From: Pseudomonadota bacterium
Lineage (GTDB): Bacteria; Myxococcota; Polyangia; Polyangiales; Polyangiaceae
Assembly: GCA_023419055.1 (NCBI GenBank)
Contig: JAEZYO010000325.1
Location: 1-10,237 of the forward strand
DNA: 10,237 nt
Direction: 5' to 3'
Shown: piece after piece, positions 1 through 6,192 of the stretch
Layout: every line of letters starts with the position of its first letter
How positions within the stretch are numbered: the first letter of the stretch is position 1
Notes under the pieces: model-generated
The model's database searches: none
Told to the model about the DNA's origin: nothing
The model's input: only the letters and a program-made list of their open reading frames with translations
Made by a program: the position numbers and the translations under genes

Positions 1-413
1 GTGCAGGCGAAGTCCTTCTTCTTCCGTTCGAGCTCGGCTAGGGCCGAGTCGCGGTCGCGCACGGCCGCGTCGAAGGTGCCCTTGGCCGCGTTGATTTCCG
101 TGGGTTGCGAAGGTGAGCGGGCGAGGGCGACCTCGAGCGTGTCATGAGCCGCCTTGCGTTGCCGTTCGAGCTCGTCGAGCCGAGCTTGCGCCTTTTCGAC
201 GGCCCGCATTGCCTGCTCTAGGTCCACGTCGGTAGGCGTGAAGTCTCGGCGGAGGTCGGCGTCGCCATCATCTTTGTGCAGCGATTCGCGTCGCTCTTCG
301 AGGTCCCGGCAGTTGGTGCGTGGGTTGGCCTGGGCGACCGCGTGCGGAATGACGAACGTCGACACAAGCGCTGCGAGCAACGCGGCTACACGTGGAGCTG
401 TTCGGCGCTTCAC
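1..413 (-). CDS. Exported coiled-coil protein, 3' end missing
   Basis: I do not recognise this protein. The frame is open from a GTG at 413 to the window edge, giving 137 residues with no stop. Residues 1-27 form a signal peptide: a KRR n-region, a hydrophobic ALLAALVSTF core, and an AVA cleavage site before Gln28. Residues 64-135 are rich in Glu, Lys, Arg and Ala with heptad-like spacing, so a helical coiled coil is likely; one Cys is at 35. The GTG start overlaps the stop of the upstream gene by 4 bases (GTGA), and a GGAGAGG ribosome site lies at 418-424, inside that gene. It is therefore the third cistron of a coupled operon of exported proteins. The upstream gene has the same order (signal peptide, then coiled coil), so this one may also end in a beta-rich domain, but that part lies outside the window. 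Confidence 0.8.
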   Translation of the reverse strand, partial: MKRRTAPRVAALLAALVSTFVIPHAVAQANPRTNCRDLEERRESLHKDDGDADLRRDFTPTDVDLEQAMRAVEKAQARLDELERQRKAAHDTLEVALARSPSQPTEINAAKGTFDAAVRDRDSALAELERKKKDFAC

Positions 414-1624
414 TTGACCTCTCCGGTGATGGCGTTGATGAAGGGCTGGAGACCGAGGGTCACCGCGAAGAACACGTTTTCTGGAGTGACCTCGCCTTGG
501 GGCGAAAGGGACCAGGCGAGCAGACCAGTGTACGCCGTGGCGCTGCCGCTCTGTCCGTCGGCGCCTTCGATGGGAAGGCCGCGATAGAGGTCCGTGCCGA
601 GCGCGAACCCTACCGTTTCTTCGAAGAAGCCGATGGTCGCGGCCAACGACAGGCTACCTCGACTGACGTCATCGGTATCGATCCGGGCTAGGAGCATGCC
701 GCCCACGCTCATCAGCTGAAACGTGCTGTAGCGCCAGGGCTCGTTGTGAGGCTGGTACACGAACTGGAAGCCGAACTCCGGCGGGACGAACTCCCAGCGC
801 GGCTCGTAGTCGCGGTAGCGGCCGGCCTCGTCCGGATCGCGCGCCACACTGAAGCGCAGCAGCGTGACGGTCGGGCCGTAGTGGAGGCGGTCGCCGTTTT
901 CGAACTGATGCGAGCTCTTGTTGGACGGTACCCTCGAGCTTGCCGTCGGCGTGGCCCGGTTCAACTCCTCTTGGGCGCGCAGGCGGTTCTGGATCTCGCT
1001 TGCTGCCGCGGCTTCTTCCGTCCTTGCGGGTGCCTTTCGCGCTTCGGTCGGCGATGCATCGACCTTCCGCTTCGCCTCGTCTTGTCTGACGTAGGCCTGG
1101 CGCAGCTTCTCGCTCTGTACAGACATGGCCACTTCGGCCTCGTCGAGCGACACCGGATCGCCGAGCAACACCGCAAGGGTCGTGTAGGCCGCGCGCAGCT
1201 CTCTTTCGGCGGCACGTGCCTCGGCACCGGCTTTCCTCATTGCCGCCTTGAGCTGCTCACGTTCGGCCTTCGGTTTCTCGCGCAGCGCCCTTGCCGCAGC
1301 GTCGGCCTTCTCTTGGGCGATCGCTTGTTTTCGAGACAGTCGGCTGATTTCCGCGCGCTGAAAGGCGACCGCGTCTTGTTCCAGCTTCTCCTCGGCCAAT
1401 GCCTGCGGGGAAGGCGCCGGAGCTGGTGCAGGAGCGGATGCGGCTGCGGGAGTTGAGCTGGGTGCCACGTCGGCCGGGGTGTCTGCTCCGGGCGACGCAG
1501 GAGAGGGCGCCGCCGGCGCGGCGGGTTGCGTCGTCGTACCACCGACTTGCGCGAGTGCTGTTCCTACCACCAAGCTCGAAGCGACCGATACGAGCGCGCC
1601 GAGGAGCCTAGACGTCGTCCTCAT
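410..1624 (-). CDS. Exported protein: Pro/Ala linker, coiled coil, beta-rich C-terminal domain
   Basis: Unknown function, 404 residues. Residues 1-25 are a signal peptide (basic start, hydrophobic core, ALA cleavage site before Gln26). Residues 30-78 are an almost pure Pro/Ala/Ser linker. Residues 78-220 are highly charged and Ala-rich, predicted as helical coiled coil with a break near GDPVSLDEAE. Residues 235-404 change character to aromatic-rich alternating segments, with short strands such as LHYGPTVTLLRFSV, WEFVPPEFGFQFVY and LSLAATIGFF. These resemble an outer-membrane or periplasmic beta domain. The start is set by an AGGAGG site at 1631-1636, 6 nt upstream and inside the preceding gene. 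The start overlaps the upstream stop by ATGA, and the stop overlaps the next start by GTGA, so translation of the three genes is probably coupled. A surface or envelope role is inference only. Confidence 0.85.
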   Translation of the reverse strand: MRTTSRLLGALVSVASSLVVGTALAQVGGTTTQPAAPAAPSPASPGADTPADVAPSSTPAAASAPAPAPAPSPQALAEEKLEQDAVAFQRAEISRLSRKQAIAQEKADAAARALREKPKAEREQLKAAMRKAGAEARAAERELRAAYTTLAVLLGDPVSLDEAEVAMSVQSEKLRQAYVRQDEAKRKVDASPTEARKAPARTEEAAAASEIQNRLRAQEELNRATPTASSRVPSNKSSHQFENGDRLHYGPTVTLLRFSVARDPDEAGRYRDYEPRWEFVPPEFGFQFVYQPHNEPWRYSTFQLMSVGGMLLARIDTDDVSRGSLSLAATIGFFEETVGFALGTDLYRGLPIEGADGQSGSATAYTGLLAWSLSPQGEVTPENVFFAVTLGLQPFINAITGEVK

Positions 1625-2301
1625 GGTGCGCCTCCTTCACCGCCGTTCGGCGTCCCACCATTGCCGGCGCCGCCGTTGGGAGCACCTCCGCTCGCGTCAC
1701 CACCCACTCCTCCCGTCGAATCGCTGCCAGTCCCGCCACTCGACATCCCACCGACTCCTCCCGTGGATTCACCGCCGCTGCCGCCGTCTCCGGAACCTCC
1801 CGCGCCGCCAGCGTTCGTAGGTAGGTACGGCTGAGCCAGCGGTGAGTTGGGGCATTCCGGGAGGGTGACGGGATGTCGCTCGCATACGTCATTGCCGGTG
1901 CCTCCTTGCGCTTCTCCGCCTTCGCCTCCCGCGGCTGGGACGTGAGCCGCGAGCTCATCTCGGCACGCGCCGAGAACCGCGGTGGTGTCGAGCCCGTGAT
2001 CGAAGGGAAAGCAGGTGCCCGGGCCCTGCCCCAGTCGATCGTTTCGCAGGCAAATACCACACGATTTTCCGCAAAAGGAGCCGCAGGGACAGTCGGTGTC
2101 CAGCTGGCACTCGCTCTGGCAGAAGCCGTTCGTGCCGCAGAAACCCGAGTCGCACTCGCTGGTCAGCTCGCAGCGCTCGGGACGGTCTCCGACGCACGAC
2201 GGAATGTTGGCGAACGCGAGCGCCGCGGTCATGGACGCGAAGAGCCAGCCTTGCCAGCGCCGTCGCGGTGCCTCGCGAGGTTCGATCGATGGGGGTCTCA
2301 T
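1621..2301 (-). CDS. Cys-rich lipoprotein candidate with Gly-rich tail
   Basis: First gene of the three-cistron exported operon, 226 residues. A basic n-region (APRRR) and a hydrophobic stretch (about residues 18-33) lead to IPSC at 33-36, an imperfect lipobox, so Cys36 may be lipidated. Residues 36-84 carry 11 cysteines in spaced pairs (CELTSEC, CDSGFC, CQLDTDCPCG, CGKSCGIC), a disulfide-rich head of a kind common in exported myxobacterial proteins. Four more cysteines fall at 85-160. Residues 165-226 are low complexity, built from GG-x-GG units with Ser, Thr, Asn and Ala, probably a flexible wall or surface spacer. No clear ribosome site precedes the ATG at 2301. An internal ATG at residue 24 would leave a very short signal, so I keep the longer form. 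Function unknown; adhesion or surface display are possibilities I cannot test here. Confidence 0.8.
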   Translation of the reverse strand: MRPPSIEPREAPRRRWQGWLFASMTAALAFANIPSCVGDRPERCELTSECDSGFCGTNGFCQSECQLDTDCPCGSFCGKSCGICLRNDRLGQGPGTCFPFDHGLDTTAVLGACRDELAAHVPAAGGEGGEAQGGTGNDVCERHPVTLPECPNSPLAQPYLPTNAGGAGGSGDGGSGGESTGGVGGMSSGGTGSDSTGGVGGDASGGAPNGGAGNGGTPNGGEGGAP

Positions 2302-2711
2302 CTTCGCTGACGAGTCGTAGCCGATGACCTGCGCAGAAACCCATAGTCATTCTTCGAGTCGGGGCCGCGAACGGCGTGCGCCGCGAGGTCTCGGAGAACC
2401 AGTCGGAGCGCTCGCGCGATCTCGAAGTGCTCACGCGCTCATCCAGATGGGTGATGCGCTCCGGAGCGCCGCTCAGACGACATGAACGAGGACGTGACAC
2501 GGAGAGCTCGTCCTCGCTCGACGCCGGCGAGCGCTTGCGAACCCGCACCGGGAGAACGAGCGTCGCGCTCGGTCGCCCGCGCGCCGCGACTAGGAGCGAA
2601 CCTCCTCTCGTTGGCGACGGCGTCCGCGTGGAAATCCGCACGAGCGAGCGCTGCATGGGTAGCTCGGCGAAAGCGGCCTCGTTCAGCGCGACGCTATGCT
2701 AATGCGACGGC
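2302..2711. other. Divergent intergenic region, no convincing gene
   Basis: These 410 bases separate the minus-strand exported-protein operon from the plus-strand lipoprotein gene and should hold both promoters. Open frames here have Arg/Ser-rich translations with no domain or ribosome site and look like GC-rich noise. I see no good -35/-10 pair. A TATGCT at 2695-2700 could be a -10 for the downstream gene but has no -35 partner. The region contains the dyad at 2484-2519 and a 14-bp palindrome at 2456-2469, which is not surprising at this base composition. Confidence 0.6.
2484..2519. repeat. Imperfect inverted repeat, 11-bp arms
   Basis: Arms 2484-2494 (GAACGAGGACG) and 2509-2519 (CGTCCTCGCTC) pair at 10 of 11 positions around a 14-base spacer. 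It lies near the middle of the divergent spacer, so it could be an operator serving both directions, or a hairpin in a long leader. No adjacent T-run supports a terminator. Dyads of this quality also occur by chance in GC-rich DNA. Confidence 0.35.
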
Positions 2712-3047
2712 ATGCATCGAAAGATCGACTTGGTCTTGGCTGCGCTTTTCTTGAGCGGCGCCGTGGCGTGTGGCGGTTCACAATCTGCGCCCGCTGCAGC
2801 TGCACCGGGGCCCGCCTCCACTTCGGAGCCCACTCCCGTTCCCGACGACAGCTCTCCTTCACGCGCCGACGTGACGGCCCAAGAATGCGAAGCCGCAGGA
2901 GGGACCGTGGTGGGCGACATTGGTGACGGCGCGATCCACCGCCCTGACTATCGCTGCCCGAGCGGCGCGGCTCCTTCCGGAAACATCCGCGCACCCGAGG
3001 GCGGTCCGGTGGCGGTAGAGGGCTCGGTCTGCTGTCCGAAACAGTGA
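2712..3047 (+). CDS. Small Cys-containing lipoprotein
   Basis: A 111-residue protein of unknown function. Residues 1-19 are a lipoprotein signal peptide (basic start, LVLAALFLSGAVA core) with Cys20 as the likely lipidated residue, followed by GG. Residues 23-50 are an Ala/Pro/Ser/Thr linker. The C-terminal 57 residues look like a small folded domain: Cys59, a GGTVVGDIGDG turn, a YRCPSG segment with Cys82, and a GGPVAVEGSVCC end with Cys107 and Cys108. Four cysteines would allow two disulfides. From memory, similar ECxxxGG...EGxxCC modules occur in other myxobacterial lipoproteins, but I know no assigned role. The ATG has no Shine-Dalgarno sequence just upstream, so the leader may be very short or the start unusual. 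The next plus-strand gene starts 132 bp downstream, so cotranscription is possible but not shown. Confidence 0.75.
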   Translation: MHRKIDLVLAALFLSGAVACGGSQSAPAAAAPGPASTSEPTPVPDDSSPSRADVTAQECEAAGGTVVGDIGDGAIHRPDYRCPSGAAPSGNIRAPEGGPVAVEGSVCCPKQ

Positions 3048-3050
3048 CTG

Positions 3051-3096
3051 CCCCCGAGGGGGACGGGGACATCGAACCGCGCTCGCGAGAGCGTGG
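3051..3096 (+). terminator. Possible hairpin pair after the small lipoprotein gene
   Basis: Three bases after the stop codon, CCCCC (3051-3055) and GGGGG (3058-3062) can form a short stem. A second stem pairs 3077-3084 with 3089-3096 (8 bp including one G-T wobble) around a GCGA loop of the GNRA type. Neither is followed by a T-run, so termination is uncertain. The second hairpin may instead belong to the leader of the cupin gene. Confidence 0.35.
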
Positions 3097-3179
3097 GCGC
3101 GGTAGCGAGGTAGACGACACGGAGACTTTACGTGCGCGACACGCGAGGCGCGGGATCTTGCCGCCCACAGAGGAGGCTC

Positions 3180-3953
3180 ATGAACCGCCTACCAGGGTTG
3201 TCCGCGATGGCACTGGCACTGTCTTGCTCGACCGGTTGCGGTGATTCGGACGACGAACCACCGAGCTCCGGCGCGGAGAAGACGCAGGTGCTCGACCTTG
3301 CCGACCTGAAGGCCGATCCGGAGGAGTACGACTGGTTCGATTTCCGGCCGAATGTCTCGAAGTTGATCCTGGCCGGTACTGCCGAAACCGAGCACATCGC
3401 GATCCTCTGGTACACGGTCGAGGACGGCGCGGTCGGCCTTCACTATCACTCGAAGACCGAGTCCGTGTACGTCATCGACGGAACGCAGACCGACGCGAAG
3501 GGAATGTATCCGACCGGCACGGTGTACTTCAACCCACCGGGTAGTGGTCACGAAATTTCCGACAGCTCCGGGTTCTTCCTGCTCGCGTACGCAGCACCTC
3601 CCGACTTCATGGCGACCGACCGGATCGAGGAGTACACCCGCGTGCGCATCGACACCGAGGATGAATCGCTGATGGAGGCGTACCCGTTCGAAGAGGCGCA
3701 ATCCGACGTGCAGTCCTTCCCCGTGCCGCTCGTCGAGACCGGAGGAATGTCGGCAGAGCTCTTCGAGACGAGTTCAGTCGATGACTACACCTTCGACGGC
3801 AACTACGTGCTCGTGCTCGAAGGCAGCTGCGTGGTGGATGGGGCCAGTTACGGGGAAGATACGCTCGTCGTCACGCGAGACGTCGCGCCGACTCCCTTCA
3901 TCGTCGCGGCGCCCGCCGGCGAGCGCTGCCTCGCGCTCGGCGCTTCCTTCTGA
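3180..3953 (+). CDS. Bicupin-like lipoprotein with one metal-binding cupin motif
   Basis: A 257-residue exported protein of the cupin superfamily. An upstream in-frame ATG at 3132 exists, but AGGAGG at 3171-3176 just before the ATG at 3180, and the signal sequence that then begins the protein, fix this start. Residues 1-20 are a lipoprotein-type signal ending STGC (Cys20), followed by an acidic linker. The first cupin domain (about 60-140) has both family motifs. Motif 1 is GLHYHSKTE...G with His88, His90 and Glu94; motif 2 is PPGSGH with His124. These four are the usual cupin metal ligands. Residues 180-257 look like a second beta-barrel half (YVLVLEGSCVVDGASYGED) that has lost the His/Glu ligands. 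The fold suggests a periplasmic metal-dependent enzyme or sensor, and the substrate cannot be told. The SRPBCC gene starts 99 bp downstream, beyond a long dyad. Confidence 0.8.
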   Translation: MNRLPGLSAMALALSCSTGCGDSDDEPPSSGAEKTQVLDLADLKADPEEYDWFDFRPNVSKLILAGTAETEHIAILWYTVEDGAVGLHYHSKTESVYVIDGTQTDAKGMYPTGTVYFNPPGSGHEISDSSGFFLLAYAAPPDFMATDRIEEYTRVRIDTEDESLMEAYPFEEAQSDVQSFPVPLVETGGMSAELFETSSVDDYTFDGNYVLVLEGSCVVDGASYGEDTLVVTRDVAPTPFIVAAPAGERCLALGASF

Positions 3954-3973
3954 AGCGTCTCGACAGTCCTGAA

Positions 3974-4017
3974 AGCGCGTCACGCTTGTTACTCCCGAGT
4001 GATTGGCGTCACGCGCT
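3974..4017. repeat. 44-bp imperfect palindrome between cupin and SRPBCC genes
   Basis: The sequence folds back about a centre at 3995/3996. The outer arms 3974-3985 (AGCGCGTCACGC) and 4006-4017 (GCGTCACGCGCT) pair at 11 of 12 positions. The inner part pairs ACTC with GAGT, plus wobble pairs between. Overall 16 Watson-Crick and 3 G-T pairs face only 2 mismatches. The element GCGTCACGC also occurs as a direct repeat, at 3977-3985 and 4006-4014, 29 bp apart. No T-run follows, so it may be an operator for the SRPBCC gene, a transcript-stabilising hairpin, or a weak terminator. Confidence 0.55.
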
Positions 4018-4052
4018 ATGAGTCTGACCTCGCGTTACGAACGGAGGTCAGC

Positions 4053-4511
4053 GTGGTCGACATCATTCATCGAATCGGAATCAAGGCGCCCGTCGAGAAG
4101 GTCTATGCGGCACTGTCGACGGTCGAGGGCGTCGCGGGCTGGTGGACGAAGGAGACGCGTGGAAGTTCGAAGCCCGGGGGACCCGTCAAGGTTCTCTTCC
4201 GCAACCCGAGCGGCGACGAGATCGGGAGCATGGAGTTCCAGATGGTCACGCTGAAGCCGAACCAGGAGGTGGTCTGGCGGTTCGTCTCGGGCCCCGAGGA
4301 GTGGCTCGGAACCGACGTGACGTTCCGCCTCTCTCAGGACGGCGACTCCACGCTCGTGCTCTTCGGTCACCGAAACTGGCGCGAAGCGCTCGAGTTTACC
4401 GCCCACTGCAGCATGAAATGGGCAACGTTTCTCTTGAGCCTCCGAAAGCTCGTCGAGACCGGCCAGGGAAAGCCGGCCCCCGACGATCTCAAGATCGACA
4501 ACTGGAACTAG
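4053..4511 (+). CDS. SRPBCC (START/Bet v1-like, AHSA1-type) protein
   Basis: A 152-residue cytosolic protein of the SRPBCC superfamily, whose members bind hydrophobic ligands in a helix-grip pocket. The start is the GTG at 4053, with GGAGG at 4043-4047 five bases upstream. The longer frame from 3999 would run through the dyad and adds nothing family-like. Typical marks are the N-terminal strand IIHRIGIKAPVEKVYAALSTVEG, the GWW at about residues 30-32, a central WRFVSGPEEWLGTDVTFRL strand pair, and the C-terminal helix MKWATFLLSLRKLVETGQG. The length matches single-domain members. No catalytic residues are known for this group, and the ligand cannot be inferred. It follows the cupin gene in the same direction but may have its own promoter near the dyad. 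The gene downstream on the other strand is doubtful. Confidence 0.85.
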   Translation: MVDIIHRIGIKAPVEKVYAALSTVEGVAGWWTKETRGSSKPGGPVKVLFRNPSGDEIGSMEFQMVTLKPNQEVVWRFVSGPEEWLGTDVTFRLSQDGDSTLVLFGHRNWREALEFTAHCSMKWATFLLSLRKLVETGQGKPAPDDLKIDNWN

Positions 4512-4524
4512 CTAGCGAGCTAGC
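4511..4524. terminator. Short hairpin at the SRPBCC stop codon
   Basis: GCTAGC at 4511-4516 and again at 4519-4524 form a 5-6 bp stem with a tiny loop. The stem begins at the last base of the SRPBCC stop codon and covers the stop of the opposing small ORF. There is no T-run. It could help end transcription in either direction, but the stem is short. Confidence 0.3.
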
Positions 4525-4747
4525 CGCGCTGCACGGCCGGAAAGACGCGCGGGGCGGGGCGGCGACTCAAGCTGCCCCTGCGACGCGCTCTGGCCCAGAT
4601 CATCTTCGGCGGGCGAAAGGTCTCGAGCGCGGCCTGGCGCCGCGACTCCGGCGGCGCTGCTGGCGGCGCCGCCGGCGGCCGGGTCGTCGGCAGGCGCACG
4701 GTCGGGACATCCTCATCCTCCAGCTCGTGGTCTTCGAGGCGGTTCAT
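4520..4747 (-). CDS. Doubtful small protein, divergent from LysR gene
   Basis: A 75-residue open frame with no recognised domain. The N-terminal 20 residues are acidic (RLEDHELEDED), followed by a PPAAPPAAPP stretch and a basic Arg-rich C-terminus. The first 50 or so codons have the strong third-position G/C bias seen in real genes here, and the frame fits neatly between the SRPBCC stop and the palindrome upstream of the LysR gene. A divergent neighbour is also where a LysR target is often found. Against it, no ribosome site precedes the ATG, the composition is low complexity, and the C-terminal half looks random. It may be a decayed gene or a chance frame. The upstream spacer 4748-4887 contains the LysR-type palindrome. 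Confidence 0.3.
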   Translation of the reverse strand: MNRLEDHELEDEDVPTVRLPTTRPPAAPPAAPPESRRQAALETFRPPKMIWARARRRGSLSRRPAPRVFPAVQRG

Positions 4748-4789
4748 GGTCGATGGTTTATCGCGTCGAAGATGGTGGGAAAAAGGGCG

Positions 4790-4804
4790 ATGAACTCAGT
4801 TCAT
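4790..4804. promoter_or_regulatory. LysR-type (T-N11-A) palindrome
   Basis: ATGAACT-C-AGTTCAT is a perfect 15-bp odd palindrome, and its inner 13 bases start with T and end with A, the T-N11-A form of LysR-family boxes. It lies about 84 bp upstream of the chosen LysR start and 43 bp from the start of the divergent small ORF, so it suits autoregulation and divergent control. Its position also argues against the LysR frame beginning at the ATG at 4753. Confidence 0.55.
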
Positions 4805-4887
4805 TGTTGCGCCGTCGTCACGAATCGGGGCTCGGGACGAGAAGAAGTCGTGAAATCGCGAGGGTTCACCACTACGCTCCCGGTTTC

Positions 4888-5832
4888 GTGCCTGCGCTGA
4901 TCAGCGAAATCCGCGAGCTCGTGGTGTTCCAGTGCGTAGTAAAGCACGCTAACTATGCGAAGGCAGCGGAGGAGCTCCTGCTCAGTCCTTCGGGGATCAG
5001 TCGGGTGGTCGCGCGCCTCGAAGAGCGCCTCGGGACCCGATTGGTCCAGAGGACGACGCGCAAGTTCTCGCTGACCGAGGCCGGCGCCGCCTTTCACGCC
5101 CGCGCGACCCAAATCCTCCAGGACCTCGGCGAGGCGGAGGCCGAGCTCCAGCGAGCCTCGATGCGCCCCCGCGGGACCTTGAAGGTGAGCGCCTCGCCCG
5201 TCTTCGGGCACACGCACCTAGCTCCGCTCCTGAATCAGCTCCTGAACGAGTTTCCCGAGCTCTCGCTCGAGCTTTCACTCACCAACCGCTTCGTCGACCT
5301 GATCGACGAAGGCGTGGATCTCGCGATCCGGATCGGCGCGCTCTCGGACTCACGGCTGATTGCTCGCCGGCTGTGCACGAACCATCGTCTGCTCGTCGCC
5401 TCGCCGAGCTACCTCGAGCGCCGCGGCGAACCGCAGAGCCCCGCGGATCTCGCGCAACACGACTGTGTCATCTTCACCGGCTTCGCAAAGCCGCGCGAGT
5501 GGAAGCTGATCGGTCCCGGGGGCCCGACCAGCGTGAACGTCTCTGGACGACTCACGACCAACAGCATCGAAGCGCTCACCTCGGCGGCCAAGCGCGGGCT
5601 CGGGATCACCGTGGGCGCAACGCTCTACGTCAGCGAGGCGCTGCTCGCGGGCGACCTGGTGCGCGTGCTCCCCGACTACGAGTTCGAAGAGACGGCCATT
5701 TTTGCGGTCTATCCATCCGCGCGCCAGCTCTCCACCAAAGTTCGAGCCGCCGTCGACTTTCTTGCCGAGCACCTTCAGGATCCGCCGAGTTGGGATCGAG
5801 CCCTGGCAGGGAAGGTCCCGGGGTTCCGGTGA
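4888..5832 (+). CDS. LysR-family transcriptional regulator (CrgA-like effector domain)
   Basis: A DNA-binding regulator of 314 residues from the GTG at 4888, the usual LysR length. The winged helix-turn-helix covers about residues 5-65, with ELVVFQCVV, the recognition region AAEELLLSPSGISRVVARLEERLG, and RLVQRTTRKFSLTEAG. Residues 90-300 form the periplasmic-binding-protein-like effector domain. GTLKVSASPVFGHTHLAPLL, VDLAIRIGALSDSRLIARRL and LLVASPSYLERRGEPQSPADLAQHDCV are typical of the CrgA/DsdC-like branch. A frame extension to an ATG at 4753 would add 45 residues without family similarity and would place the palindrome inside the gene. No strong ribosome site is seen at 4888, so the start is not certain. 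The effector and targets are unknown; autoregulation through the palindrome is likely. It converges on the ArsR gene with only 4 bp between stop codons. Confidence 0.85.
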   Translation: MPALISEIRELVVFQCVVKHANYAKAAEELLLSPSGISRVVARLEERLGTRLVQRTTRKFSLTEAGAAFHARATQILQDLGEAEAELQRASMRPRGTLKVSASPVFGHTHLAPLLNQLLNEFPELSLELSLTNRFVDLIDEGVDLAIRIGALSDSRLIARRLCTNHRLLVASPSYLERRGEPQSPADLAQHDCVIFTGFAKPREWKLIGPGGPTSVNVSGRLTTNSIEALTSAAKRGLGITVGATLYVSEALLAGDLVRVLPDYEFEETAIFAVYPSARQLSTKVRAAVDFLAEHLQDPPSWDRALAGKVPGFR

Positions 5833-5836
5833 CCGC

Positions 5837-6163
5837 TCAACGCCGCTTGCGCTTGCCGCGCGCCACTTCGGTGGCGAGGGCGTCGAGCTTGCTCTCCCAG
5901 AAGCCGCGGAATTGTTCGAGCCAGGCGTCGACCTCGCGTAGGCGTCCCGTTTCCACCGAATACAAGCGGCGGGTGCCCTCGCTCCGCACTGACGCGAAGC
6001 CGTTGTCCCTGAGCACCCGCAAGTGCTGTGACACCGCGGACTGAGTGATGCCGAACTCGCGCTCGATCACGACGACGATGTCCCCGGAGCTGTTCTCACC
6101 CCGTGCCAGAAGCTCCAGAATGCGGCGGCGAACCGGGTCGCCGAGGACGTCGAAGGCGTGCAT
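5837..6163 (-). CDS. ArsR-family repressor, cysteine-free
   Basis: A 108-residue winged-helix repressor. FDVLGDPVRRRILELLARGE opens the fold, and ITQSAVSQHLRVLRDNGFASVRSEGTRRLYSV is the recognition helix plus wing of the ArsR family. The protein has no cysteine, so it lacks the thiolate metal sites of ArsR/SmtB metal sensors. It belongs to the metal-independent kind often paired with AHSA1/SRPBCC genes. The rest of the helical part (LREVDAWLEQFRGFWESKLDALA) is the usual dimer helix, and the tail is basic (GKRKRR). The start is the ATG at 6163: the open frame continues upstream but only through SRPBCC coding sequence in another frame. It follows the SRPBCC gene by 29 bp in the same operon and probably represses that operon through the inverted repeat at 6849-6868. 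The signal is unknown. Confidence 0.9.
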   Translation of the reverse strand: MHAFDVLGDPVRRRILELLARGENSSGDIVVVIEREFGITQSAVSQHLRVLRDNGFASVRSEGTRRLYSVETGRLREVDAWLEQFRGFWESKLDALATEVARGKRKRR

Positions 6164-6192
6164 CGCTTTTCTATCGGTTGCCCTCTTCGAGG

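Noticed and set aside
746..1456. 236-residue plus-strand open frame
   Set aside because: It is antisense to the exported coiled-coil protein gene, is rich in Arg/Cys/Gly, and has no signal, domain or ribosome site. Codon bias belongs to the minus strand.
1630..1830. Repetitive GG/CC-rich tract that might be a DNA repeat or CRISPR-like array
   Set aside because: It codes for the Gly-rich tail of the lipoprotein candidate. Units vary in length and sequence, with no conserved spacer pattern.
2456..2469. 14-bp perfect palindrome GCGCTCCGGAGCGC
   Set aside because: About one such palindrome is expected by chance in 10 kb of DNA this GC-rich, and nothing around it gives it meaning.
1955..2656. 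233-residue minus-strand frame over the divergent spacer
   Set aside because: It is Arg/Ser-rich, overlaps the Cys-rich lipoprotein in another frame, and has no ribosome site or domain.
3999..4052. Upstream start for the first SRPBCC protein
   Set aside because: It would code through the 44-bp dyad and lacks a ribosome site; GTG at 4053 has GGAGG at the right distance.
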